Positions 1 through 4,980 of a DNA stretch of 5,366 bases are shown piece by piece (positions within the stretch are counted from its first letter, which is position 1; each line of letters starts with the position of its first letter). Location: the NCBI GenBank assembly GCA_023390215.1, contig JAEWDG010000073.1, positions 1-5,366 on the forward strand. Reading direction: 5' to 3'. The translations under genes and the position numbers were made by a program. The notes under the pieces were generated by a model that saw only the letters and a list, made by a program, of their open reading frames with translations, did not search any database and was not told the origin of the DNA. The DNA comes from Bacteroidota bacterium. GTDB taxonomy: Bacteria; Bacteroidota; Bacteroidia; Chitinophagales; Chitinophagaceae.

Positions 1-363
1 TGTGATTCCACTTCCTGCTGCGATAAACAAAAAGGCATCCCTTTCATGAATGATATCAGGTGAAGTAAATTGACCAGTGATATCATCCGCATAAAGAACT
101 TCTCCTGGTTTGGTATTAACAAGTTTGCGGGAAAACTCTCCGTTTATAATGTTTTTGACAGTAATTGAAAAATTTCCGATTGCATCTTTATCAGTTATCG
201 AATAGGATCTTCGCTTTTCACCACTAACGGTGTCAAAGCATAATATAATGTACTGTCCCGGTATAATGATGGGTTCCCATGAGTCCAAAGCGGAAAGCCA
301 CAGTGTTCTGCTGTCTGCCGTTTCTTTAATAACCTTTAAAACGCGGAGTGGGTGCCTGTTCAA
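1..363 (-). CDS. Ferredoxin-NAD(P)H reductase-type flavoprotein, N-terminal 121 residues (runs off left edge)
   Basis: Translating the minus strand from a TTG at 363 gives 121 codons that stay open to the window edge. The protein begins MNRHPLRVLKVIKETADS and shows the ferredoxin-reductase FAD-binding barrel: PGQY at about residues 35-38, the FAD-contacting RxYS motif in RRSYSIT (51-57), a GEFSRKL segment (75-81) where this family contacts the flavin phosphates, and the start of the NAD(P)-binding domain at GSGIT (117-121). Family knowledge: such proteins move electrons between NAD(P)H and a ferredoxin, often a C-terminal 2Fe-2S domain as in PaaE-like reductases. Whether that domain exists here lies beyond the edge. 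No ATG or GTG occurs in frame between the upstream TGA (about position 437) and the TTG, so TTG is the best start. It lies 5 bases after the preceding gene's stop, which suggests cotranscription and translational coupling. Confidence 0.85.
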   Translation of the reverse strand, partial: MNRHPLRVLKVIKETADSRTLWLSALDSWEPIIIPGQYIILCFDTVSGEKRRSYSITDKDAIGNFSITVKNIINGEFSRKLVNTKPGEVLYADDITGQFTSPDIIHERDAFLFIAAGSGIT

Positions 364-368
364 ATGAT

Positions 369-1523
369 TTATTCTTGTTGTCTTCTCCTTAGAGTAATGG
401 CTGCATTTTTTTTGAGGTCGCCGGAGAAACGCACTTCATGCCTTACATTTCCATCCTGCACAATCAGTAACCCCGTATTCGGCGGAATTGTTCCCAATGT
501 TTCAGCGAACATGACGATTTGTAACTCGTCATCAGTTCCCTTAGGAACATAGATTTTTTTGGATATGGGACGTGTTGACAATCCCTGCTTTTCCATGATC
601 ATTTTTCCATTCACAATAACACTTACTGTGTCTCCATCAACTTCGCCGTTATCATATAAAGTGAATTGGAGACTGTCTGAACTGAAATAAATGGTCTCAA
701 TGTTTTCTACTGTTCTCCCGGCAAGAACGGATACAGCGGATGGTGCATTATCTACTGAAGAGACCACAGGTGCCTTAGGCCTGGTTGCGGCAGCAAGGGG
801 AGCTGATGGGACCGTTTCATCGGAGGATTGATCAATGACGGGCTTTCGTATGGGGGTTACATTACTGGCCACAGGCTGCGGTTCAGGTTTTCTTGTAGCA
901 AGGTCTTTGTAATTAACAGCCGGGCGTTTTTTTGCCTGAACAGCATACATCGGTTTTTCTTTTTGCGGATAAGCCATTTTTTTTGCAGTGATTACCAGTT
1001 TTGCGTGCAGAGCCGGTTCAAGTGGTACAAAGGAGAGGTCCCGGTATAGATTCATCTCCGCCAGTTTTTTTCCAACATCTGTTTTATCTATTTCTGGCGT
1101 TTTGCTCAACACTATGTCACCGCTTGCAGATCTCAGGTCTTTCGTTTTCTCCGTTTCGAAACTTCCTTTAAGCACCGGCGTCTGGCCATTCATTTCAAAA
1201 GTTAGTTTATTGTGCTGTCTGATCTTCTTTGCGATCTTATCCTGAAAATTATCATACAGCAAACCATCATCATCGGTTAACAGCATATTCCCTTCCACTC
1301 TAACCTTAATTCTGCGAACAGCAACCATTTCCATGGAATTAACCGTATACGTAGTATAGGAATATCCTGATAAAACTCCGTTACTGTCTGAGATGGCCAG
1401 TTCATATGGAAGAAATTTATCCGTCGTCATGATCTTACCTTTCCAGATCCCGGTAAAATCCTGGCCCTGAACCAGGCTAATGACCATCACCAGAAAGATG
1501 TTGATCAACAAAATTTTTTTCAT
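369..1523 (-). CDS. Secreted two-domain protein of unknown function
   Basis: This 384-residue protein has a clear Sec signal peptide (MKK, then a hydrophobic run to about residue 19, predicted cut near G20/Q21). No Cys follows, so it is not a lipoprotein and is probably periplasmic or exported. An N-terminal beta-rich domain (about 22-141, starting FTGIWKGKI) resembles small lipocalin-like barrels in pattern only. A Pro/Ala/Lys-rich linker follows at about 185-265. The C-terminal domain (about 267-384) contains LTLYDNGEVDGDTVSV-like sequence, with Asp/Gly spacing at 291-298 suggestive of metal binding, then GLSTRPI, LGTIPPNTGLLIVQDG and HEVRFSGDL. From memory, this C-terminal module recurs in secreted Chitinophagaceae proteins, but I know no assigned function. 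It starts at ATG 1521-1523 and appears to be the first gene of an operon with the flavoprotein downstream. An envelope role is inference. Confidence 0.88.
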   Translation of the reverse strand: MKKILLINIFLVMVISLVQGQDFTGIWKGKIMTTDKFLPYELAISDSNGVLSGYSYTTYTVNSMEMVAVRRIKVRVEGNMLLTDDDGLLYDNFQDKIAKKIRQHNKLTFEMNGQTPVLKGSFETEKTKDLRSASGDIVLSKTPEIDKTDVGKKLAEMNLYRDLSFVPLEPALHAKLVITAKKMAYPQKEKPMYAVQAKKRPAVNYKDLATRKPEPQPVASNVTPIRKPVIDQSSDETVPSAPLAAATRPKAPVVSSVDNAPSAVSVLAGRTVENIETIYFSSDSLQFTLYDNGEVDGDTVSVIVNGKMIMEKQGLSTRPISKKIYVPKGTDDELQIVMFAETLGTIPPNTGLLIVQDGNVRHEVRFSGDLKKNAAITLRRRQQE

Positions 1524-1605
1524 AAAAAAGATTTGCGGGTATATCGGAGCCCAAAGCTTACTTAATTTACATTAAAGTTAGATTTTCTTCGTTAAGCACT
1601 TGTAA
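1524..1605. promoter_or_regulatory. Divergent intergenic promoter region
   Basis: These 82 bases separate the start codons of two divergent genes, so both promoters should lie here or overlap the coding starts. On the plus strand TAGATTTT (1579-1586) matches 7 of 8 positions of the Bacteroidota -7 consensus TAnnTTTG, about 20 bases before the ATG at 1606. I see no good TTTG -33 partner. On the minus strand AAGCTTTG (within 1550-1560) is an equally partial match. Box assignments are weak; that the spacer is promoter-bearing follows from gene orientation. Confidence 0.4.
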
Positions 1606-2004
1606 ATGGATAATTCAATACTATATATCATAATTTCCGCTGTTGGCGGTGTGGTGGCAGGTGGGTTGATCGCCCTTCTGATTAAATTAAGGGCTTCGAA
1701 ACTGGAACATGGGCTTACAGAGGAATTAAATAACAGAAAACTTTTAACGCACGAGTTAAAAAACAAACTGGCCGAGATGGAATCGCAGTTTGAACTCGCG
1801 AGAAAAAATTTTGAAACCAAAAAAGAAGTTTTTGACAAAGAAAAGATTGACTTGAAAGCAGAACTGTCAGACCTGAAACAAAAAAATCTTGAATTGGATC
1901 AGTTGCTTAAGGAAGGGCAACCTATGATTCATTCGCTGAAACTCAAGCTAATTGAAGCTAACAATAACCTGGCCCGCTATAAAGGAAGATTCGGGAATCT
2001 TTAA
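1606..2004 (+). CDS. Small membrane-anchored coiled-coil protein, unknown function
   Basis: The 132-residue product has one N-terminal hydrophobic segment (about residues 5-27, ILYIIISAVGGVVAGGLIAL) followed by basic residues, which predicts a single-pass inner-membrane anchor with the rest in the cytoplasm. Residues about 30-125 are almost entirely Lys/Glu/Leu/Asn with heptad-like hydrophobic spacing and few helix breakers, the look of a long coiled coil. The protein ends ARYKGRFGNL. The membrane-helix-plus-coiled-coil layout recalls the N-terminus of RmuC, but the RmuC nuclease-like domain is absent and the length is far shorter, so I do not call it RmuC. No membrane-protein operon partner is visible: the gene stands alone, divergent from the secreted-protein gene and convergent with the response regulator, with a 4-base stop overlap. 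A scaffolding or tethering role is inference only. Confidence 0.82.
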   Translation: MDNSILYIIISAVGGVVAGGLIALLIKLRASKLEHGLTEELNNRKLLTHELKNKLAEMESQFELARKNFETKKEVFDKEKIDLKAELSDLKQKNLELDQLLKEGQPMIHSLKLKLIEANNNLARYKGRFGNL

Positions 2005-2444
2005 TGTGGTTTCAGGACTTTAAAAAGAAAATTTTCTTTTTCAGCCTGTGGGAAATAATAATCTGTAGGCAGGTCGAGAATTTTCCGCAATAAAGTTTTG
2101 ATCTCTTCAAAACTGGAAGGTTTTTGCACATAAAGGCTGGCGCCTTTTTGATATGTAGTTTCAATTTGTGAATCCCAGGTGGATGTGGAATAAATGAACA
2201 CAGGCACATCATTCAGCCAGGGAATGGTTTTGATTTCGTCCAAACATTCAATTCCACTTTTTTCATCCATATTTAAATCAAGAAAAATGAAATCCGGGAG
2301 GTGATATTTAAGATCTTCAAATTTTTTAAAGAGGTTGGGCTCAAACCAGGTAGATGTAACCTTAAAATCCGGCTCTATCGCTTTAAACGCCTCGACGAAT
2401 AATTCGCGATCATCAATATCATTATCTACAAGGAGAATATGCAT
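2001..2444 (-). CDS. Single-domain response regulator (receiver domain only)
   Basis: The 147-residue protein is a complete CheY-like receiver domain with no output domain. The expected phosphoacceptor is D56 in FLDLNMDEKSG. The conserved Ser/Thr switch is S86 in the FIYSTS strand, and the invariant Lys is K108 in YVQKPSS. The N-terminal acidic pocket reads VDNDIDD: D7 matches the first CheY aspartate, but position 8, normally the second Mg-binding aspartate, is Asn. Family knowledge: stand-alone receivers of this Rcp1/CheY-like type are common in Bacteroidota and relay phosphate from hybrid or phytochrome-like histidine kinases. No kinase is encoded in this window, so the partner is unknown. 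The start ATG (2442-2444) leads directly into the first beta strand (HILLVD), and the C-terminal tail after residue 125 is short and aromatic/basic. The stop overlaps that of the convergent gene. Confidence 0.92.
   Translation of the reverse strand: MHILLVDNDIDDRELFVEAFKAIEPDFKVTSTWFEPNLFKKFEDLKYHLPDFIFLDLNMDEKSGIECLDEIKTIPWLNDVPVFIYSTSTWDSQIETTYQKGASLYVQKPSSFEEIKTLLRKILDLPTDYYFPQAEKENFLFKVLKPH
2022..2041. terminator. Perfect 20-bp A/T-rich palindrome, possible terminator for the plus-strand coiled-coil gene
   Basis: AAAAAGAAAA is followed directly by its reverse complement TTTTCTTTTT. It begins 18 bases after the stop of the coiled-coil gene and lies inside the 3' end of the convergent response-regulator gene, where it encodes part of the KENFLF tail. 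As RNA the plus strand gives a hairpin ending in a U run, but with only one or two G-C pairs it would be weak. It could serve as a terminator because the overlapping stops leave no non-coding room for one. Confidence 0.35.
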
Positions 2445-2510
2445 TCGCTAATTCGTTTTGAATTTAAGAATTTAAATCTGATACTTCATCAACTTTCCAA
2501 AAACGGTGAG

Positions 2511-2523
2511 TTCAATAATTGAA
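2511..2523. promoter_or_regulatory. Perfect dyad TTCAATAATTGAA upstream of the response regulator
   Basis: Six-base arms TTCAAT and ATTGAA flank a single central base, 67 bases upstream of the response-regulator start. The symmetry fits a DNA-binding dimer site, but A/T-rich dyads of this size are also common by chance. Confidence 0.2.
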
Positions 2524-2660
2524 ACAACCTTCAAAACGAAAAAAAAAGGAGGGACAAAATAGAAATTAAGTCCCGTAATAAATCCAATATCCTATGAAAA
2601 ACCACTCACACTCTTTCATATTCTATGCCATGTACTGATAGCTTGAAATATTCCTGACCC

Positions 2661-2675
2661 TGGAAAAACTTTCCA
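2661..2675. promoter_or_regulatory. Perfect dyad TGGAAA-AAC-TTTCCA
   Basis: Six-base inverted arms with a 3-base spacer lie about 90 bases upstream of the dehydrogenase start and about 63 bases before its putative -7 box. The site could be an operator or a small hairpin. No regulator gene is adjacent to support either reading. Confidence 0.25.
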
Positions 2676-2707
2676 CATCTACTTATAGTTGAATGATTTA
2701 CCTTCCC

Positions 2708-2725
2708 CGGATCGTGGAGCATCCG
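2708..2725. promoter_or_regulatory. CGGAT/ATCCG dyad over the -33 zone of the dehydrogenase promoter
   Basis: Five-base G/C-containing arms CGGAT (2708-2712) and ATCCG (2721-2725) are separated by 8 bases. They end 12 bases before the TAAGTTTG box, where the -33 element would be expected and where no TTTG is present. This suits an activator- or repressor-controlled promoter, but it is inference from position. Confidence 0.25.
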
Positions 2726-2737
2726 CTCATCTCTTCG

Positions 2738-2745
2738 TAAGTTTG
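2738..2745 (+). promoter_or_regulatory. Bacteroidota -7 box TAAGTTTG for the dehydrogenase
   Basis: TAAGTTTG fits the Bacteroidota -7 consensus TAnnTTTG exactly. It ends 7 bases before the ATG at 2753, so a transcript starting 5-7 bases after the box would have essentially no leader. No clear TTTG -33 element is found 19-21 bases upstream; GTGG at 2714-2717 is a poor match. Confidence 0.5.
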
Positions 2746-2752
2746 GTATCAT

Positions 2753-3436
2753 ATGGTGAATAAAACGATTTTGATTTCAGGCGTAACGGGAAACCTTGGC
2801 AGGGCAGTCGCGGAAAAATTTATTGATCAGGGGTATGAAGTGTACGGACTGGCAGACATAAGTACTCCCAATGTCGAAGGTTTGTCCGGATATTTCAGAG
2901 CAGATCTTGCCGATCCGGAATCGATTGCCCCGGTGCTAAAACAAATAAAACAGCGCATAGAGCGAATTGATGTAATCGTTTCCACTGTGGGAGGATACAT
3001 GTCAGGAGGGATAACTGATATGGAAAGTGAAGCGATGATGAAAATGTTCCGGTTGAATTTATTTTCAACATGCAATTTTATTATACCGCTGTTCAATCAA
3101 ATGTTAGCTCAAAAAAATGGGAGGATATTTTTGGTTGGTGCGCGTGCGGGCCTTTCTGCCCGGCACCGTGCGGTATCCGTTGCATATGGTTTGTCTAAAG
3201 CGGCCATCTTCGCATTGGCAGAATCGCTGAATAAAGAAGGGGAAAAACTGAATGTAGTTACTTCGGTGCTGGTTCCTTCGATCATAGATACACCACAAAA
3301 TCGTCAGGCTATGCCAGACTCAGACTTCAACAAATGGGTAAAGCCCGAACGGATCGCTAATGTCATCAGTTTTTATGCATCCTCGGATGCAGAAATCCTC
3401 AGGGAACCAGTGATTAAGGTGTATGGCAATAGTTAG
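2753..3436 (+). CDS. Short-chain dehydrogenase/reductase (SDR family oxidoreductase)
   Basis: The 227-residue protein has a Rossmann fold. The dinucleotide motif SGVTGNLG (9-16) has the GxxGxxG spacing, followed by D51-L52 (adenine-ring contact), STVGG (77-81) in place of NNAG, N102 in LNL, the catalytic pair Y145/K149 in YGLSK, and PSIIDTP (175-181) at the cofactor-proximal loop. The length is typical of classical SDRs. The residue aligned with the catalytic Ser appears to be A130 in LVGARAG. From memory, a group of SDRs with IGARAA and a PSIIDTP...MP.ADF.KWV signature shares this feature, so it may be characteristic of the subfamily rather than damage. Substrate is unknown; the VGGYMSGG stretch recalls dihydropteridine reductase-like SDRs. 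It is a cytoplasmic, apparently single-gene transcription unit. The ATG at 2753 is chosen because the first beta strand (KTILISG) starts at once; a GTG codon follows immediately. Confidence 0.9.
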   Translation: MVNKTILISGVTGNLGRAVAEKFIDQGYEVYGLADISTPNVEGLSGYFRADLADPESIAPVLKQIKQRIERIDVIVSTVGGYMSGGITDMESEAMMKMFRLNLFSTCNFIIPLFNQMLAQKNGRIFLVGARAGLSARHRAVSVAYGLSKAAIFALAESLNKEGEKLNVVTSVLVPSIIDTPQNRQAMPDSDFNKWVKPERIANVISFYASSDAEILREPVIKVYGNS

Positions 3437-3459
3437 ATCGTTATCAAAGGCAAAAACAA

Positions 3460-3489
3460 AAAACATCAACTCCGGAGAGCTGATGTTTT
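3460..3489. terminator. Bidirectional intrinsic terminator between the dehydrogenase and FAS1 genes
   Basis: AAAACATCA (3460-3468) pairs with TGATGTTTT (3481-3489). Inside, an A/C mismatch is followed by CTC/GAG closing a CGGA tetraloop. On the minus strand the stem is followed by a long T-rich run (reverse complement of 3451-3463), strong for the FAS1 gene. On the plus strand only TTTT follows, weaker for the dehydrogenase. The stem lies 23 bases after the dehydrogenase stop and 29 bases beyond the FAS1 stop. Confidence 0.85.
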
Positions 3490-3518
3490 CGATGCATTGT
3501 TTCCAAAGGGATTTTTAA

Positions 3519-4505
3519 TTAAGGCAACAAAACCCTATCTATCACATGTACAACTCCATTGGTGGCCATAACATTTGTTCCGATGATGTTGGAAACAGCA
3601 CCTGCATTTCCGCTACCCGTAATCGTTGGCCCTCCACCTGAACCATTGGTAAGATTTACGGTGGCATTTGATCCGGAGAACATTTGAATATTACCATTTG
3701 AAAGATCAGACGAGAACGCCCTTCCTGTTTTTACATGATAAGTCAATACTGCCTGCAGGGTAGCAATAGGAATATCATTAATGCTGTTCAATGAAAGTGC
3801 TGAAAGTAGATTTCGGAAGGCAAGATTCGTTGGTGCAAATACAGTCAATGTATTTGAGTTCAGTAAATTGATCAATCCGGGAGCAGCAGCATCAGCCCTT
3901 ACCACAGCTACTACTAAAGAATCGAGCCCGGTATCTCCACCACTATTTGCCTGGGCTGTTGCAACCATATTACCTCCGGCAGGTATCAGCACCTTGTCGA
4001 GAATATGGATTACCCCATTGTCTGCTGATACATTTGCTGTGTTTACTTTAATACCGTTTACGAATACACCGGCAGCATTGCGGGTAACAAAAATGGAATC
4101 AGAAGGATTGTTTGCAGTTAATACTTTAGCATTGGGACCTGCGGGAACATCTGCAGCAAGTATTTTACTGGTTAAGGTGTAGTATAATAACAGTTTACGA
4201 AGAAAATCTGCACTCATACCGTCAATGCTCGCGGAAGTGATCCCTGAGGCAGCAAAGGCGGCATCGTTAGGGGCAAATACAGTAAAGGGGCCCGTTCCGG
4301 CTAATGTAGTCTGAAGCCCTGCTTTTACAACGGCCTTTTCAAGCAACGAGAAGGAGGGATCTGCTACTACCTTATCAGTAATGGTATTTGTAGCCGGGTT
4401 ATTGTTACCATCGTCGTCCTTTTTACAAGAACTGACTGCAGCGGTTAATGAGAGCACCATCAGTGCTGCCCCAATCAATTTTGAGAATCTGAGTTTTGTT
4501 GTCAT
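3519..4505 (-). CDS. FAS1 (fasciclin) two-domain lipoprotein
   Basis: The 328-residue protein is read from ATG 4503-4505. It opens MTTKLRFSKL, then a hydrophobic segment, then a lipobox VSSC with acylated Cys27, followed by KKDDDG. Acidic residues right after the Cys resemble the Bacteroidota export signal for surface lipoproteins, so display on the outer-membrane surface is likely (inference). Two FAS1 domains follow. Domain 1 is at about 41-175, with GPFTVFAPNDAAF (72-84) as the H1 motif and NGVIHILDKVLIP (163-175) as the H2 motif. Domain 2 is at about 182-328, with LTVFAPTNLAF, YHV, and a final NGVVHVIDRVLLP. Family knowledge: FAS1 domains mediate adhesion or matrix interaction. A TTG 14 codons further upstream (4545-4547) is in frame but adds a Lys/Asn-rich stretch before the signal peptide, so the ATG, with AAGG just upstream, is preferred. 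Between the domains is a Gly/Ser/Asp linker. Confidence 0.93.
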   Translation of the reverse strand: MTTKLRFSKLIGAALMVLSLTAAVSSCKKDDDGNNNPATNTITDKVVADPSFSLLEKAVVKAGLQTTLAGTGPFTVFAPNDAAFAASGITSASIDGMSADFLRKLLLYYTLTSKILAADVPAGPNAKVLTANNPSDSIFVTRNAAGVFVNGIKVNTANVSADNGVIHILDKVLIPAGGNMVATAQANSGGDTGLDSLVVAVVRADAAAPGLINLLNSNTLTVFAPTNLAFRNLLSALSLNSINDIPIATLQAVLTYHVKTGRAFSSDLSNGNIQMFSGSNATVNLTNGSGGGPTITGSGNAGAVSNIIGTNVMATNGVVHVIDRVLLP

Positions 4506-4511
4506 GACCTT

Positions 4512-4551
4512 GGTTTTGTTTAAACAATTTTTGTTTGTCTTAAACAAAACC
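4512..4551. promoter_or_regulatory. Perfect 12-bp inverted repeat in the FAS1 promoter/leader
   Basis: GGTTTTGTTTAA (4512-4523) and TTAAACAAAACC (4540-4551) are exact reverse complements with a 16-base spacer. The distal arm overlaps the proposed -7 box and the proximal arm ends 6 bases before the FAS1 ATG. At DNA level it would suit a dimeric regulator; at RNA level, if transcription starts further upstream, it would form a hairpin beside the ribosome-binding region. Confidence 0.5.
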
Positions 4552-4580
4552 TAGCTAAAAAGATGCCGGAACACAACAAA
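4545..4580 (-). promoter_or_regulatory. Candidate FAS1 promoter (-33 TTG, -7 TAGGTTTT)
   Basis: On the minus strand TAGGTTTTG (4553-4545) approximates the TAnnTTTG -7 box, and a TTG (4576-4574, with a second TTTG at 4580-4577) lies 20 bases upstream as the -33 element. Transcription would start near 4539, giving a leader of about 34 bases. The -7 match is one base off in its spacing or last position. Confidence 0.4.
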
Positions 4581-4600
4581 AAAGGCTATTCTGCCTTTTT
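4579..4600. terminator. Terminator-like hairpin upstream of FAS1
   Basis: AAAAAGGC (4579-4586) pairs with GCCTTTTT (4593-4600) around a TATTCT loop. Both strands end in T runs, so it could terminate in either direction. No gene on either side obviously needs it. It could insulate the FAS1 gene from minus-strand transcription of the structured region to its right, while its edge overlaps the proposed -33 zone. Confidence 0.55.
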
Positions 4601-4663
4601 ATCCGGGTTTGATTAATCGTTGCCAGATAGGAAGGAGATAAACCTAAACGGAATCTGCTATTT

Positions 4664-4680
4664 GTCAGTAATATACTGAC
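4664..4680. promoter_or_regulatory. Perfect dyad GTCAGTA-ATA-TACTGAC
   Basis: Seven-base arms with mixed composition flank a 3-base centre. It sits about 45 bases upstream of the TATTTTTG box on the plus strand and about 160 bases upstream of the FAS1 start on the minus strand. The symmetry and size fit a dimeric repressor or activator operator; no regulator gene is adjacent. Confidence 0.4.
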
Positions 4681-4724
4681 GTGTTCGTTAGTTTTATTAA
4701 AGGTGTAGACGAATTTCACTTCAG

Positions 4725-4732
4725 TATTTTTG
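4725..4732 (+). promoter_or_regulatory. Bacteroidota -7 box TATTTTTG for the candidate ncRNA
   Basis: TATTTTTG matches TAnnTTTG exactly and would place the transcription start near 4738-4740, at the first base of the GGGCTG hairpin. The -33 zone (about 4700-4706) has no TTTG, so the promoter would be weak or regulated. T-rich matches to this consensus arise easily in A/T-rich DNA. Confidence 0.4.
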
Positions 4733-4908
4733 AAAATGGGCTGCCCTAAACGGACAGCCCTTTGTACTAAGCTGTTTTCAAGGGACCTTAATCACTGCCA
4801 AGGATTGAAGCAAGGATTACGATAGATCAATGATAAGAAATTTCTTAAGATAATTCTGATCTGGCAACTGGCTTAGGATGAAGTGGATAATTTCCGGATA
4901 ATAAAAGA

Positions 4909-4928
4909 GCCGTAGCGTTAGCTACGGC
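4909..4928. repeat. REP-like perfect hairpin GCCGTAGC-GTTA-GCTACGGC
   Basis: Eight perfect, mostly G/C pairs close a four-base loop, standing out from A/T-rich surroundings. It may be the apical stem of the candidate RNA. Its compact form also resembles repetitive extragenic palindromes; only a genome-wide count could separate the two. Confidence 0.45.
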
Positions 4929-4980
4929 CCGCAATCCTTGCAGTTGGTTCATGTTGAACCATTGCTTAGCCCAAAGGGCT

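Larger units (their letters stand above)
2445..2752. other. 308-base intergenic region with regulatory dyads
   Basis: No credible gene is present; the longest ATG-started frame I noticed is 14 codons (2594-2638). The region should hold the promoters of the divergent response regulator (minus) and dehydrogenase (plus). It contains dyads at 2511-2523 (TTCAAT-A-ATTGAA), 2661-2675 (TGGAAA-AAC-TTTCCA) and 2708-2725 (CGGAT-8-ATCCG), a purine-rich stretch at 2538-2553, and the TAAGTTTG box at 2738. I could not pick a convincing minus-strand promoter for the response regulator. Confidence 0.6.
4601..4737. other. Non-coding stretch between FAS1 and the structured RNA candidate
   Basis: No reading frame of note. 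Contents are a 17-base dyad at 4664-4680, a TATTTTTG promoter box at 4725-4732, and GTTGCCAGAT (4619-4628), which is the exact reverse complement of ATCTGGCAAC (4859-4868) inside the RNA candidate. Confidence 0.5.

Noticed and set aside
828..1245. Two plus-strand open frames within the secreted-protein gene
   Set aside because: They lie antisense to a well-supported CDS and have Cys/Phe/Ser-rich compositions typical of shadow frames.
2551..2574. GGGAC...GTCCC hairpin as a terminator
   Set aside because: Only five pairs with a 14-base loop and no T run on either strand; no gene ends nearby.
2594..2638. A 14-codon ATG-started frame in the spacer before the dehydrogenase
   Set aside because: No ribosome-binding site, no regulatory codon run and no attenuator structure follows; chance is the simpler explanation.
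2827..3298. Minus-strand open frames opposite the dehydrogenase
   Set aside because: The plus-strand frame carries all SDR motifs; these are shadows without recognisable features.
3781..4182. A 133-codon plus-strand open frame opposite the FAS1 gene
   Set aside because: It is the antisense shadow of the Ala/Asn/Gly-rich FAS1 coding sequence; the FAS1 frame has clear domains and a signal peptide.
4506..4547. A 14-residue N-terminal extension of the FAS1 protein from TTG at 4545-4547
   Set aside because: It would put a Lys/Asn-rich stretch with a Cys before the signal peptide and overlap the proposed -7 box; the ATG at 4505 gives a standard lipoprotein signal.
4643..4754. 10-base direct repeat CCTAAACGGA (4643-4652 and 4745-4754)
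   Set aside because: A single pair of short repeats without flanking structure or duplication signs; it could be chance.
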